Below, piece by piece: positions 20,759 to 33,084 of a stretch of 64,000 nt of DNA. The notes below the pieces were generated by a model, which saw only the letters and a program-made list of their open reading frames with translations, was not told the origin of the DNA and made no database searches. Position 1 is the first letter of the stretch. Each line of letters starts with the position of its first letter. The position numbers were made by a program, and so were the translations under genes. The stretch comes from Cytidiella melzeri (lineage: Eukaryota > Basidiomycota > Agaricomycetes > Polyporales > Irpicaceae), in the NCBI GenBank assembly GCA_022592445.1, contig JABYQR010000198.1, positions 20,485-84,484 of the forward strand, written 5' to 3'.

Positions 20759-21786
20759 ATGCTAGGTACAGACAAGATCGAGAAGAAGATCAGGCGATTA
20801 TCCTGGATGGGACAACGCCCTTCGGAGGATGATGTGGCGTCGAAGAATGTGGAAGTTGTCGTAGACAGTGGGAATTGGACAGTGCGTGCGCCAAAGGAGC
20901 TGGTCTGGGAGGTTATAAGGAATAGCCAAGCTGAGTATATTCGGTAAGTCCACATTACGCGTACGGTCCACATAACTGGGAAGAAGTGACTCACGAACAA
21001 CTTTCGCAGAAACCCTTTCCTGTAAGGAGTAAGCTGTATGAGCTGTGGTCAGCATGTGACTAACATGGGGAATCAGTCGAGTGGACAAGCATGACAACGT
21101 TATAGGCAACAAGGAAGGAAACAGCGCTGCCGAGATGTCGTTCACTGCAGAGCCCAACAATTCCGGCTGTCGCGAAACGTGCAAGCTGCGTAATGCCTCC
21201 TACAAAGGATACATGAACCAGTAAATAAAATGTGCCAGTTCATGATGTCCAATTGACTGACCTTGAGCGCAGACAGCAGACACTCGAAACCAAGCGGCTG
21301 AGCGACAAAGACACAGGTATGAGCAGATAATCACTTGCATGCTTTGTGCTTGTGCTAACGCAACTCATCGGCTGGATAGATGTCAACGGTAGCCCTAGTC
21401 AGAAGAGTGCAGCAGAACAAGAGTTAAAACAGTTGATGGCAGGGACGCATGCTACTCACGAGCAATGGGCGGTCACATATTCCTCTCCGCCCAAAGGCAA
21501 GGGACAAAGATGGGTCGGTGGCGACTCTGCTACCACCTATCATACGTTATCAGCTGATAGCGAGGATACGTGCACGTACTGGATCGAGGAACGAATCACG
21601 TATCGCCCGGAGGGTGGAAGAGGGACTGGACCTGGTATGATGCCACCTGGGTTGTGGGAGAAGACTCTCCGCGGGATGACTGAGACTATCAAGAATGTCT
21701 GCGAAAAGAAATATGAAGCTAAGCTGTCGGAGGGAAAGTCAGACAAAACGAAGGGGAAGGAGAGAGCGACGTCTGATAACCAGTAG
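20759..21786 (+). CDS. unknown protein, five exons including a 12-base microexon
   Basis: Exons 20759-20943, 21010-21021, 21077-21220, 21273-21316 and 21380-21786 join in phase to 263 residues. The second exon is only 12 bases, between a GCAG acceptor and a GTAAGG donor. The protein starts MLGTDKIEKKIRRLSW, has a compact part around VRAPKELVWEVIRNSQAEYI, a region rich in Gly, Thr and Trp (GKGQRWVGGDSATTYH) and a Lys-rich tail ending ERATSDNQ. No signal peptide or known catalytic motif. Family not recognised. Confidence 0.65.
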
Positions 21787-22291
21787 AGGGCTTTCGAGGG
21801 ACATACGGACATATGCAATCGCTGCCGCGCTGAACATTGACCTCCGCCTGCATTTTCTGACTTGTACTAGTTGCACGGCTTCGGAGCCCTGATGAGCTTG
21901 GATTCATGATTATGGTGGACTCCGAGTCGTGCGAGCTGAACCTCCTGGTTCGTACGTTCACTCGTTGAAGTGCATGCTTCAAGGCCTCAAGAACGGGTGA
22001 TCAGTGTCAAACGAACAAGGGACTATTGAATGTGAGCAGTGTACGTCGTTGTAATAGGAAAAGAGACCATCCACTCGTACGTCGCGGCCAACGTGACGAC
22101 GAACTGGCGTGGAGTCACACGCACGTAGTGTCACTGAGACACCAATCGACTGCGACGAACGTAACATTAACAAGACTATTTATAGTGCAGAAAAATGAAG
22201 ATGCGCTACTCGTACAAGTATGTAACAGGAATGCGGATGCGAATGAGAAAAGAAATGCATAGCGACAAAGTCCATCTCCTGCTGCAGAACC
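21787..22291. other. no gene recognised
   Basis: Intergenic between two convergent genes; probably both 3' UTRs. Confidence 0.45.
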
Positions 22292-23984
22292 TTAGAACAT
22301 ATCCCACTCAGATTCCTCGCTTATCCTGGACTCATGTGCGTCCAATGTGCCCAACGCCTCCTTCTCTAGTTTCGTCTCTCCAGCTGGTGGCTGCAGCTCG
22401 GCGATCGTAGCGGGCAGCTGTGCATTTGACGTCGAAGCGGATGCGTCCGACTCCGTATCTTCGTCCGTGTCCATACTTGCGTCAACTGCATGATCGGCGG
22501 TGGGAGGCACGACTAGCGAGTCGTGGCGAGAAGGCTCAGCAGCCATGTTCGAGGATGAAAGTGAAGAATCACAAGGAGACGCTTGTTGGGATGGGTCTTC
22601 AGACATTGCTGTGTCTTTGTTCTGCTGTGCGCCGGCCGTCTCAGCAAATGCCTTCTGCCTCTCCCAAGCCCTCCACGTCACAGCCTTTACTTTCTCCACT
22701 CTCTCTGCCTCTCTCTCTACACTTCGCACCACCTCTCTTCTCCGCTTCCTCACAAGGTCATCCCCGCCACTCTGAATGCCGTCCAGTGCAGTCAGAATCC
22801 GCGCCAGTTCCTCGTCGTACATGTGGACAGGCGCATTGGTCGGCGTGTATGCGAGCCTCGGGACTTGTCCCTCGTTCCCGTCTTCAGCGAGGGAGGAGAG
22901 CTCGGAAGGGACAGGGACGGAAATGTGATGGTGACTGTGAATGGACGATCCCGGTGCGGTGTACTCCAACGTCGATGGTAGGGTGAACGCCTTTTGTAGC
23001 TGGGCAAACTTCGCGGCGTGCTCCGCGATGGTGCGTAAGGCGCGGTGGCGGCGCCAGATGGATTGGATCTTAGTCGCTGCGTCGATTTCCTGCTCTGTAG
23101 GTGGTTGACGGGATTGAGGTTTGTTTGGCTGTTCGCGTTGGGCAGGTACAGGTCTCGCAGCAGGGGAGCCGGGGGTGTGAATGGGGACTTGTTGGCGTGG
23201 AGGTGAACGAGAAGCAGTTCGTTCGACGGGCGAGGGCGATGCAGCGGGTGGCATAGGACGAGCACATTTTCCGGGCGACATCGTTCGCGATCGGCGTGAG
23301 AACGGCTAGAGAAACTGTCAGCTTGCGCCTGTGCTGGCGAAATATACTACGTACCGTATCCTGCGACTGAGCCGTCCTTGGTAGTCTGAGGCCAAACAGA
23401 TCTTCTAGAGGAAACATGGACTCTCTGGACTGCTGTTGCCTGCGGAGCAAGTCCTCCTCGAGCCTCCTGCGCTCGCGCTCTTCAGCTTCTCTCTGTAACT
23501 GGAACCTCCTCCTCTCCTCCTCTTCGAGGAGTCTCCTTCTTCTTCGCTCCTCCTCGAGTTCCATCAGTTGTCTCCTCCTCCTCTCTCGCTCTTCTTCCAC
23601 AAGCCTGAGTGTCTCCCGCTCGCGCTCCCTCTCGCGTTCAAGGGCAGCTGCGCGCTGGCGGTCGAAGATTGAAGGGTAGCCATAAGCGGACTGTCGACGA
23701 GATGGATATCCAAAGCCATCTCCAGGCCTAGCAAACCCGCCGAGCATGTCGTCAGCGTCGTCCTCATCCGATAAGTAGGAGCTGTGCGCCGATTCGTAGG
23801 CCTGTCGTGCAAGCCTCGCGCGTGCAGCACGGCTTCGCGCCTCTTCTTGTGCTCGAGTGGCTTCGGCATACTGGCGACGTGCAGCCTCTTCCTCGGCTAA
23901 TGCTTGCAAGTAATCGGACTGTCCGCCGTACGAGTACATCGGTGCGCCATAGGTGTCGTAGGGGAAGTTGCTGGTAGGGAACAT
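22292..23984 (-). CDS. IQ-motif and BAG-domain protein (Hsp70 co-chaperone)
   Basis: Exons 23984-23355 and 23305-22292 join in phase to 547 residues. The first exon has a Tyr/Gly-rich start, then a very long Arg/Glu helix (RERERERETLRLVEEERERR) likely to be a single coiled coil. The second exon has a Pro-rich linker, an IQ calmodulin-binding motif (AATKIQSIWRRHRALR), then a BAG-like three-helix region (VHMYDEELARILTALDGIQ to VEREAERVEKVKAVTWRA). It ends in an acidic disordered tail (DTDEDTESDASAS). BAG domains release ADP from Hsp70. The IQ-plus-BAG order resembles other fungal and plant BAG proteins. An upstream exon with a membrane segment may belong to it (24066-24360). Confidence 0.8.
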
Positions 23985-24065
23985 GGTGTGAGGTGTGCGT
24001 GTGCAAAGCGCGTTTGTCAGCTATAGGTGGACATGCGCAAGGGGCGTGGTTTTAAGTACTCACAT

Positions 24066-24360
24066 GATGCTCTTTCGTGAATCTTCCACTTCTGTCTGTC
24101 GATTCTCGATGCGTCGGGATTGATTGTTGAGGCGCAGAATCGTCAGGAATATCAGTGGGTGAGCGGGGCGCTCCTTGAAGGTTCTTGAAGTTTCTCGAAG
24201 CACTTTCCTTTTTTGGAATGTAGCGCATCAGAGGATGCCGCGGCCCGACAAACGCCTCTCCGCCTGTCAGTCTTTGGATTTTCATAATTCGAGCTTCGAC
24301 CATGACCGCGACGACGACAACAATGGCCCAAATTTCTCTGAATTCACGTAAGTGCTGCAT
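24066..24360 (-). CDS. possible upstream exon with membrane anchor, or separate small gene
   Basis: Open from ATG at 24360. MQHLREFREIWAIVVVVAVM contains a short hydrophobic helix, followed by a basic, Ser/Pro-rich part ending TKEHH at a GTGAGT donor. After a CCTATAG acceptor, 12 in-frame codons lead straight into the ATG of the BAG gene at 23984, so the two can form one protein in phase. If so, the BAG protein would have a membrane-anchored form. As an unspliced gene it would be 102 residues. Confidence 0.45.
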
Positions 24361-24691
24361 TAGACTGAAAGTCCCACTGGACTTATGATTGAAACCACGC
24401 AGTGTATATCTACGTGCATGTATCTCCTATCGAAAATTTCCCTCGGTGATTTTTGGTCGAGTTGGCCTGGTCCGCCTTGAGAGCAGGTGCACGCATCAGC
24501 TACATTTCCCACAAGTGATCACAAGTTATTCCGATACTACCGGAATACTTGTAAGCTCTTAGTGTGTTGCTGCATGGCCACGTTTGGTGAGCGATTATCT
24601 CATGACACTATCGGCCTTGCAATCAGACCGGCATGACGCTACGTATGAGTGTGCCGTTTTGTGCTGAGAAATATGCAGAGTGCAGTCGCAC

Positions 24692-24701
24692 TGTATATAT
24701 A
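24692..24701 (+). promoter_or_regulatory. TATA box of the aldo/keto reductase gene
   Basis: GTATATATAT about 90 bp upstream of the ATG at 24785. Confidence 0.6.
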
Positions 24702-24784
24702 TCGAGGTAGGTAGTCCCATGAGCTCCGGCAATTCCACACTCTAGTTCTTCCCAATTTTGCAAGCCAGACACTACCTCTCAACA

Positions 24785-26232
24785 ATGTCACCGACGCTCC
24801 CCACTCGAAAGATTGGCACGGACAGTGTGACCGCTATTGGATGGGGCGCAATGGGTTTATCAGCTTATTATGGCGCCGCGGCTCCTGATGAAGAACGGCT
24901 GAAGGTAAGTTTCTCGTTCAACCCCTCTGCAAAAATATGCCTGATCGCAGGAAACGTGTAGTTCTTGGACGATCTCTATGCTACTGGCTGTACGATGTGG
25001 GATAGCGCGGATGTGTACGGAGATAGCGAAGAGCTTCTTGGAAAATGGTATGTACGAACTTTGTCTGAAAGCTTCACAAAGTTTGCTCACTGCCGACTAC
25101 GATCGAACAAGGTTTAAGAAGACTGGAAAGCGTGACGAGATCTTCCTGGCTACGAAATTGGGAATCACGCGCGATCCGAAGCGTCCGAGCAACGGGTCTC
25201 CAGAGTATGTCAGAGAGAGAGTAGAAAGGTCTTTGCAGCGATTCGGAGGTGAGACAATAATAGCAGATTCTATCATTGACACAAGTGTACTGATTTGTTT
25301 GCAGTTGAACAGATCGATCTTTACTATCTTCACCGGTACCTTATCTGTCCTTTTCTGCTGTACGTCTTACCAAAAATGAGTCTCTCTCAGACCTGATCCT
25401 GCGGTTCCCATCGAAAAAACTGTTGGTGCATTGGCCGAGTTCGTAAAGTGCGTCCCCTCTGAACTCCCGCTTGAAGTCAAGTACTTACGAATCTTCACGA
25501 CAGGGCCGGTAAAATTCGTTACCTCGGCCTCTCCGAATGTACCGCCGCCAGCATCCGACGTGCGCACGCCGTTCACCCAATCGCCGCCATCCAAGTCGAG
25601 TATTCCCTATTCGCACTCGACATCGAGGAACCAGAAACCGACGTCCTCAGAACGGCACGAGAACTAGGTATCTCCGTCGTAGCGTACAGTCCTCTGGGAA
25701 GAGGGATGCTGACAGGAAGATTCGTACGTGTCCTTCTTCCCTTGGCTCAACATGTTTGCAAGCGACTGACAGCCTCGGTGGGATGACTTTTTATGCAGAG
25801 CTCACCAGACGATTTTGAAGACGACGACTTCCGCAAGACGATCCCGCGGTTCTCGCACGAAAACTTTCCCAAGGTGCTCAAAATCGCCGACGCTGTCAAG
25901 GCGGTTGCGAAAAAGTATGACGCCACACCAGGACAGGTCGCACTCGCGTGGTTGCTCGAACAAGGCGAGGATATTATCCCTATCCCGGGCACCAGGTCAA
26001 CCAAGGTTTGTATCTTCCTATACAAGTTGTCAACGATAAATGAGAGCTGATAGTTGGTTTGATCGGGTAGTACTTGGAAGAGAACCTCGGCGCGCTAAAT
26101 GTGAAGCTCTCTAAGGAGGATATCGCAACCGTCAGGCAGCTCGCGGAGGAGGCGCATAAGACATTTGATACGCGGTACTCATCGCAGACTATGACCACGG
26201 TCATGATCGACACTCCTCTCCTGGAGGATTGA
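24785..26232 (+). CDS. aldo/keto reductase (YakC/IolS-like)
   Basis: NADPH-dependent carbonyl reductase, cytosolic, substrate unknown. Eight exons in phase (24785-24904, 24962-25047, 25112-25248, 25305-25335, 25391-25447, 25504-25723, 25799-26005, 26071-26232) give 339 residues, the usual family size. The start [19 protein letters not shown] leads to IGWGAMGLS. The catalytic tetrad is visible: Asp and Tyr in [17 protein letters not shown], Lys in ATKLGI and His in LYYLHR. Cofactor-side motifs are [14 protein letters not shown] and [11 protein letters not shown]. The family includes pyridoxal reductase and many secondary-metabolite or aldehyde-detoxifying enzymes; no cluster partner is adjacent. 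Confidence 0.93.
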
Positions 26233-27635
26233 AGACGCACGACTGGATCTGGGATAAATTAGGTGTACGCATCCCAAATTGTATCATATGTTTTAAACCC
26301 ACTATCACGAGAGCCATCTGCCGCGGTTGTTTCACGAGGACAAGTCATCGAAAGTATGTGCGTGAGGTTGTCGTCCTGAGTTATTGTCAAGCGGACTGTA
26401 TCTTCTACTCCATCTGTCTTTGCTTAGCAGCGCGAGAGTCGTGCAGGCCTTGCGATTACGACTTGCCCCAGTTCATGCCAAAGCCAACACGAGTGAGGTC
26501 CAGAGTGAGGCGATGTTGAGGAGCCGCTCCGCTAGCAGTATCGGGTGACATGACTGTCAACGAGCGCACATGCTTCTACGGTGCACAATCCATCATGTCC
26601 ATAACCACGCAGTCCAGCGTTGTTCAGTCTCAGAGCGTCCAGGATACATTTGAAAAGCTATGGAGGGATATCTGTGCCAGTCTTGCGATAGGGTTGTCAA
26701 ACATACCATTAGTTACTGTACTCAACGCGTGAGAGTGCAATGTGCGATGTACAGGCCCACGGCTGAGCTACTACAGACTTGTGCGGTATGATCACGGGAA
26801 AGGGTATTCGTGATCGCTAGTTCTCTCGATCCCTCTTCTGGCCAGCGGTGCTCTACTCGCAACCCACATCAGCACTGCTGGTGGTATCAGAACAGTAGTT
26901 GGTAACGTAATGTCGAAAGCGTAATCTCACCGTCGATACATTTGAGCTACGTTCCGGATACCAACGTTGATAGGATCGCAGTCGCAAGGCGGGCACTTTG
27001 GTCACTAGATTGCCTGAGATGCTGAGACGATGCAGCTCTCCATGCTCGCTGTCTGTGAAGCTCAGGTGGGTGTAACAGTAAACGTGCTGATCTTTGATCA
27101 TGATCATAGCGAAGGTCTGAAAGTTGAGAGTCAGCGCTGCGTTTGTCAATGAGGTTATCCCGTACCATTGCGCAACCTTGCATCGTGGCTTATGGCTGGC
27201 TTACTTCAAGTGCGCTCTTGAAGTACGACTGATCAGCTACACAGCCATGCCATGGTATAAGGTTTCCACATACAGACTGTCATCGTTACCCAGAGGCTAT
27301 GAAAGCTCGACTGCGCCCGCGAGGCATGGAGACGCATTGGCTAGTGAACGAAGATCAGAGTAGAAAGAACATAACGGGGAGCACCGAGCATACCTGGATG
27401 ATTGCGCGCTAGCAGGGAGGAGGGTTATCGACTAGTACAGGGCTTAGGTGCAAGTGTGAACCTAAAACACAAAACCCCAAGCGAAATCCCATCAGTATAT
27501 CTTCACGGGAATACTCAGCACTCAATGCCATACTAGCAGCTTAACAAGACGATGGCGGCGTACATGGCAGAAAATATGCTAGTATTGTCACCGAAGCAGA
27601 ATTAACGTAGCCTACGGAGTGGGCAAAGACGGGAA
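26233..27635. other. no gene recognised
   Basis: 1.4 kb between the aldo/keto reductase and the 3' end of SET2. A minus-strand frame around 26853-27149 (HVYCYTHLSFTDSEHGELH) looks faintly coding after an AG acceptor near 27125, but no start or partner exon could be fixed. Confidence 0.4.
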
Positions 27636-30600
27636 TCAGGACACAGGGCTTAGCCCTCTAGATCGCTCATAACCTTCGCCCCATTTCAGCCCTTCCTTTC
27701 GCCAGCGTACCCGAGGATCAGAAACAGAGTCCGAAATCGAAGGGATTAGTTGCGACGAGTAATCAATCTTCGTGGCTGCGTCCGATTCTCCCGGTGAGGG
27801 TTCCGCGTCGCTATCATCAGCTGCGTCAACGTCCACCTCCATCAAATCAGCCGCATCGTGGATTGGTGATCCTGAGTCTTGGTCGTGTGCCGAATGCGTC
27901 GTCGATGTAGATGCATGAAGAGTTTGTTGTGAGGATGACGATGAGGGCTTGTGCTTTGACTTCTGCAGCTTCCGTACGATCTTAGCTACATACTCCTTGG
28001 CAAACTTTTTCATCTTTGCTTTCTTCTCCTCGGAGAGCGAGTCGAGACGGCCTTCTTTGTAGCTTGACGATTTCTTCTCCTTGTCCGCGATAACAGTCGT
28101 CAACTACAGATTCATCAGCATTCGCACAATGCACGAAGACTGGGGAAAAGATGGTATCTCACCTCTTTTGCGTGCTTCTTAAACGTTTCATGATCCATCT
28201 TGTCCTTGTACTTGGACAGACACTTCACTACGATAGGGCTCACCAACTTTTGCAGTTGTTTGTCCTTTGCAGCCTCCTTCTCTTCCTTCGTCAACTTCGG
28301 TTTCGATGGTTTCTTCGAGGCGACGTCAGATTTCGAAGCAGGAACAGCAGGGCGAGCTGCTGCTGCCGCCTCGGCATCTGCGGCGGCTTTCGCAAGGATG
28401 TCGGCAACTTGAGCCTGTGCTTTCCGTCTTACTTCCTCCTCGGATTCCTTCGGACGGAGAGGTTCTGAGTATATTCTTTCCCCGAAACGAACCCTCGTAG
28501 GTGGGGCGAGATAGAATCCGGCAACTGGAGACAACGAACGACGACGCTTGCTCGGTCGATCGTCCTCGGCCTCATCCCTCTGGATATCCTGATTGTCTTG
28601 GCTGTCCTCGTTTTCCTGCAAAAAAAGTCAAAAAAACTGATGGCGACAGTGACATTGATATTGATCAACTTACGACTACCAAACGCTTCGGAATCCGATA
28701 TCCAGACTCTAATTCTGACCATTGACTGAGAAGCTGAAAGTGAACTTTTAGCTTCTGTCAATGAAACCCTCCAATGTCAGTGGCCTGCTGACCTTCTTTG
28801 CCAAGGTAGAAATAGCTTCGCTATCCGACTCGGCTAGAAGTTTTATAGGAACTTCTATATCCGAGTCATCCACCTTGTTGCGTGTTATGAGAGGCCAAGC
28901 GGCCAAGCACTCCATCACCTGGAAAGATTTCATGAGCCGATACCTGTTTAGCGTAAAAGAGACACGTACAACGTCACAGATCTCTGCATCCTTGATGTAG
29001 TCTTCTAGAATATTTTTCATCGCACTGAACGCACGGAGCCGCATAATTTGTCGCAGGGCGGGCAGATCTTCGGTAAGCTGTGATAGCTGTTAGATGGCAG
29101 AGCAACCTGGATAGAGTACCGGATATGGCATACCTTGATACGAGTAAGAAGCTTGAACAAGACTTTTCGACTCTGAGTCTGCCGGACGGCTTGTACCAGC
29201 TTTGGCACGTCCTTGACTTGTAGAGGCTTGAGGTCGGGCTACGTGAAACGGTCTGAGATAAGTGCCAGTTTTATAGCGAAATGAAATGGAACTCACGATA
29301 AAGTCCTCGTCTAGTTTCTTGCCCTTCTTCTTCTTGCTGCCCTTCAGGCCTAGCGCTTCGACTTCATCAGTGATACCAAGCGCTGACAGGCGAGCGAGTC
29401 AGCTAAATTTAAAATGCATACACGAGGAGCGTACCATCCAAGTAGAGATCGTCCATAGCCGCAAGGTCTGTTTGAGTCTTGCCGCCAATAAACCCGACAC
29501 ATTTCGCTTCCCCGCAGTAGCATGGTTGTGCTTCGTGCCTAGAGCATAAACATATGAGTGAATGAATCTCCGTCAAATTAAAGAGTTACCCACCCGTAAC
29601 GGTCGACATTGTAGTTGAATGTCAACTCCTCATCTTTCTTGATGTTACGGTTCGCGAAGATGCCCATCCGTACATGCCTTCCAACTGACCATTTCGCAAC
29701 GTAACAATTCGGATTACAGCTGTGATTGGCAAAGCGACCGATGCCGCCACGCTTTGTCGCATCGATGTACTGAGAGCAGCAACGGGATCAGGAGTGAGCA
29801 GACGGACGAGCCTAACAACACATACCTCGTCTTTCTGAAGCATCATGAAGTAGAAATGTCGAATGCCTTCCTCCGCATACTGTCGCATACGCTTGACAAA
29901 GGATGGGTGACTGACTACGTCTCCCACATACTCATAAATAAATGAATCCCTGAAATGGTACTCATCAACGAGAGATAGATAGAATGAGAAATTTTTCACT
30001 TACTTTCGCAGGTCCGCCGCGGCTCGCAAGCCAAATCCCTTCTTCTCCGTCTGTACAATATCTATAGGGGCGTATTGCTTGCGCTGAAAGCTACGAATGA
30101 AAAGGCAGTCAGCCTCCTTTATCGTACAAAGACTCTGCAATGCCACTGACCGTTGATTTCTACAGTACGATCTACATTTACAGTCGCCTGGCAAACATTC
30201 CACCTGTGTGAGTCTGTTGATGCAGTCGGAGTCGTGTCCGCAGGCTTCGTCAGGATCGTCGACGCCTAAGCCACCCCAAACAACCGTTGAAGACATGAAA
30301 GTCAGTAACGTCGCTCATTCAGACTCCGTAAACAGCTCCTGAAAGTCAAAGTACTGACCGTGCTCATACTGGCAATCGCACGTCATACTCTCTCCTCCCT
30401 CTCTCGACCGACCCAACGTGCTGTACTGGTAGTGGTTATCCGGAATCTCGACGAATGTTTGCATTGCAGCATCTTCAGCACGAGGCAAGTCACCAATAAG
30501 CTGTGCTTGTGGCTTTCCCGCCTTTGCTTTCGGCTTCGATGTTGCGGGGGGTGTTGCTGACGTGCGTGGGGTCTCTTCAGGCGACGGTGAAGGCGACGGT

Positions 30601-30845
30601 TTCTCGTTGACTGATGTACTACGTGAAGACGACGGCTCTAACATAGCAGCCTGTAGCTGCTCTTTGCCAACCTCTAGGTCCTCCCATATGTTCTCAAGCT
30701 TGAGAGGTACAACTTCGTTCTTCAGGACCGCACTATTGTCCTCCAACAGCATGACAGCGTCGGGCTCCTTCACCTCTGCCGTTGGGTCGACAGACATAGT
30801 TGATTGTTTACGCTCCATGTTGACAAGTGTCACAGTCTCGGACAT
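27636..30845 (-). CDS. SET2: histone H3 lysine-36 methyltransferase SET2
   Basis: Nuclear enzyme that methylates H3K36 on genes transcribed by RNA polymerase II. The first exon (30845-30359) is disordered and ends in the AWS zinc motif start CDCQYEHG. The next exon (from 30265) continues [18 protein letters not shown] and [11 protein letters not shown]. The SET domain follows over several exons: [25 protein letters not shown], the catalytic [16 protein letters not shown] and [13 protein letters not shown] post-SET cysteine cluster ([11 protein letters not shown]) comes next. Further on are a TFIIS-like helical part (28750-29210), a Lys/Ala-rich linker and the C-terminal SRI region (KHAKE joined to [11 protein letters not shown], then [16 protein letters not shown]), which binds the phosphorylated polymerase tail. 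Internal exon ends are approximate. It shares a ~340 bp promoter region with RPA49. Confidence 0.93.
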
Positions 30846-31188
30846 AGGAGATGGTGGCCAACGGTGTGTGGAACGGTGTCAAGGAAGCAAGAGTAATTGT
30901 CACGCCCCCAAGGGAGGCCTCACAGTGAGGCGCTGTGGTAGTGCAGCAAATTAAAGCCACAAAAAAACTAAGCTATACCACGATAGCTCAGCTCGTTTCC
31001 TAGCCGAAGAGCTAGTTCAAAACATACCTAGATAAATAAAGCAGCTTTACTCTCGTAGTGGCCGCAGTTTGTGGTTTTGACGAAAGAATTTGAGGGAGAG
31101 CCCATAGCATGACAAGCGCCCGTGGACTGCTGTATTTTCTTTTGCTGCTTGGCGGTTCGGAAGTGGCTGTGATCGTTGACTTCTGACT
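30846..31188. promoter_or_regulatory. bidirectional promoter region, SET2 / RPA49
   Basis: The start codons of two divergent genes are only about 343 bp apart. No clear TATA box on either side, as is common for housekeeping genes. Confidence 0.5.
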
Positions 31189-32810
31189 ATGTCGTCTTTT
31201 TCCAAGAAACGCAAGAGAACGGTTGAGGATGATGCTGGCCAAGTGACTCTCAAGGTTGCTCCGACGACTGGAAAGACTGTCGGCCCTGTTCTTGGTGTGT
31301 AGGCTCACACCTGTCCCTGCCGTATGCCTAATTCCTCCAAGTCCAGCTAGCTTTCCTGCATTGCAACCTCCTCCAACGACACCCTTCAAGCTATATCTCA
31401 GAGAGGATGGCAAGAATGCGTCATCTTCCCGAGATACCCTGCTGGTAGGAGAGACAGCAACCATGGAATTTGCGTCGTCCGAAGAGGGTCTGAACGCAAC
31501 CGCCGGATGCAGGTATGCTCTGAACACCGTTCAAACGGTCACAACGCTCATTCGACTTGCAGCTACTATGTAGGCATATACAACAAACGCACGAAGACCA
31601 CCACTATTCGTGCGGCACCCCTGCACATCCTCACGCAGCAAGTAAAAGCTCTCAAAAACCTCAAGCCAATCGAAGTCTCGACAGAGGAGCGAATGAAGCT
31701 ACGGAATAAGTTGGGAGAGACGTTCGGAACGAAAAAGGCACAGTCCGCCATTCGCACACAGGAGCGTAACAGGGTGGATGTGGATGCCATGCGAGGGGTT
31801 GCAGCCCACTTGCAGGAACGAATACAGGAAAACACGGAGAGCTTACCAACTCTAGGTACACTACACAACTCTCTTTCGTGGCAAGCCTACTAACCTCATG
31901 ATCAGAGGAAGCTAAAGCTGCAGCAGATTCAAGCAGATTAATTCCGCGGTACGACGAGAACGCGATGCGCCCAGACGACGTGTACAAGCTGCACGACATC
32001 GTTCCGGAAGCCGAATTCAATGCGCTCTCAGTCACTCCGTTGAAGGCTGCAGGGTCGCAATATGAGCGCGTGGCAATGCTACCTTATACGCGGTCTAATT
32101 GGGTCAACCAGCATCTGAACCTATTGTACAGTACGCCAAAACCAAACAAGACCACTGTGTACGGACTACTATTTTGTATCTTCTCTGGGATGCTGAATTC
32201 GTTTCCGGTAGGAAGATCCTCATATACATATCAGCACTCTTCGCGTTCAAAAATGCAGCGCGGATAGTAAACGACAAGCAAGCACTGCAAGATCGCTTGA
32301 AGAATGTACCAAGTTTAGTGCTAGATGGCCTGCTGTCTCGCTTCACTGAAACGTCGAAAGACAAGAACGAGTGCGTTCTCTCGCTATCCGCACAGACGTA
32401 TCTCACGTCGGACCTCATGTAGAGCACGAATCACACCTCAAACAGAGACAATGCTCTTGGCATATATGTTTGCCCTGTGCCTCCGCGTGGACGACTATGC
32501 TACGGATACAACTTTACTCGCGAAGGACTTAAGTATGGCAGTAACGAAGTCAGTGCAAATATTTATGCCCACCTGCGCGTATTCTGACATTCGAACGCAG
32601 AGTGAACCCTTTGTTCAAGTCACTTGGTATGGATTCTATCCTTTTTTGTTTTCCTGTTCTTAAGGCCATTCAGGCTGCAAAATCGAGACATTGACCGCTC
32701 TGGACCTCAAGCGGCTCGGGCTTCCCGACACCGCAGCGAACACGAAACGCGCGACGCTCAAAGTTCCACTGGCATTCCCGCAAGTTCGTGCCAAGCGAGC
32801 ACGCCGGTAA
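31189..32810 (+). CDS. RPA49: RNA polymerase I subunit A49
   Basis: Subunit of the nucleolar polymerase that transcribes rRNA; the A49/A34.5 pair helps initiation and elongation. Eight exons in phase (31189-31294, 31347-31512, 31563-31855, 31906-32158, 32212-32370, 32423-32548, 32601-32626, 32674-32810) give 421 residues, typical of the family. A Lys-rich start (SKKRKRTVEDD) precedes the dimerisation domain with YYVGIYNKRTKTTTIRAAP. The linker and C-terminal tandem winged-helix part include PYTRSNWVNQHLNLLY, TETMLLAYMFALCLRVDD, LFKSLGCKIETL and ALDLKRLGLP. It ends FPQVRAKRARR. One exon is only 26 bases. Confidence 0.92.
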
Positions 32811-33084
32811 ACTCGATAACATTCGTGTACCAATGTATCATTGCTTACATCTCTACGGCTAAAACAAGTCGATGTGGTATATAATTAGCGCTACGATCTT
32901 GCGTGAAGATTAGATACAGAAGTCCGAAACAGCAAAGGGAGAAAACGATCCAAGCCTCGCACATAGGCACGGGCCAGCGCAGTAAAATGACCTGCAGGTA
33001 TCACAGATTCAGACAACACGTGGAAGGAGAACAGTTGCAGGGCGAAGTGTAGTAGGATGATTCTCGACTGCTCGGTTCAATATG

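Noticed and set aside
22420..23679. Plus-strand Ser-rich ORFs
   Set aside because: Antisense of the BAG-domain gene; the Ser runs mirror Glu/Arg coiled-coil codons.
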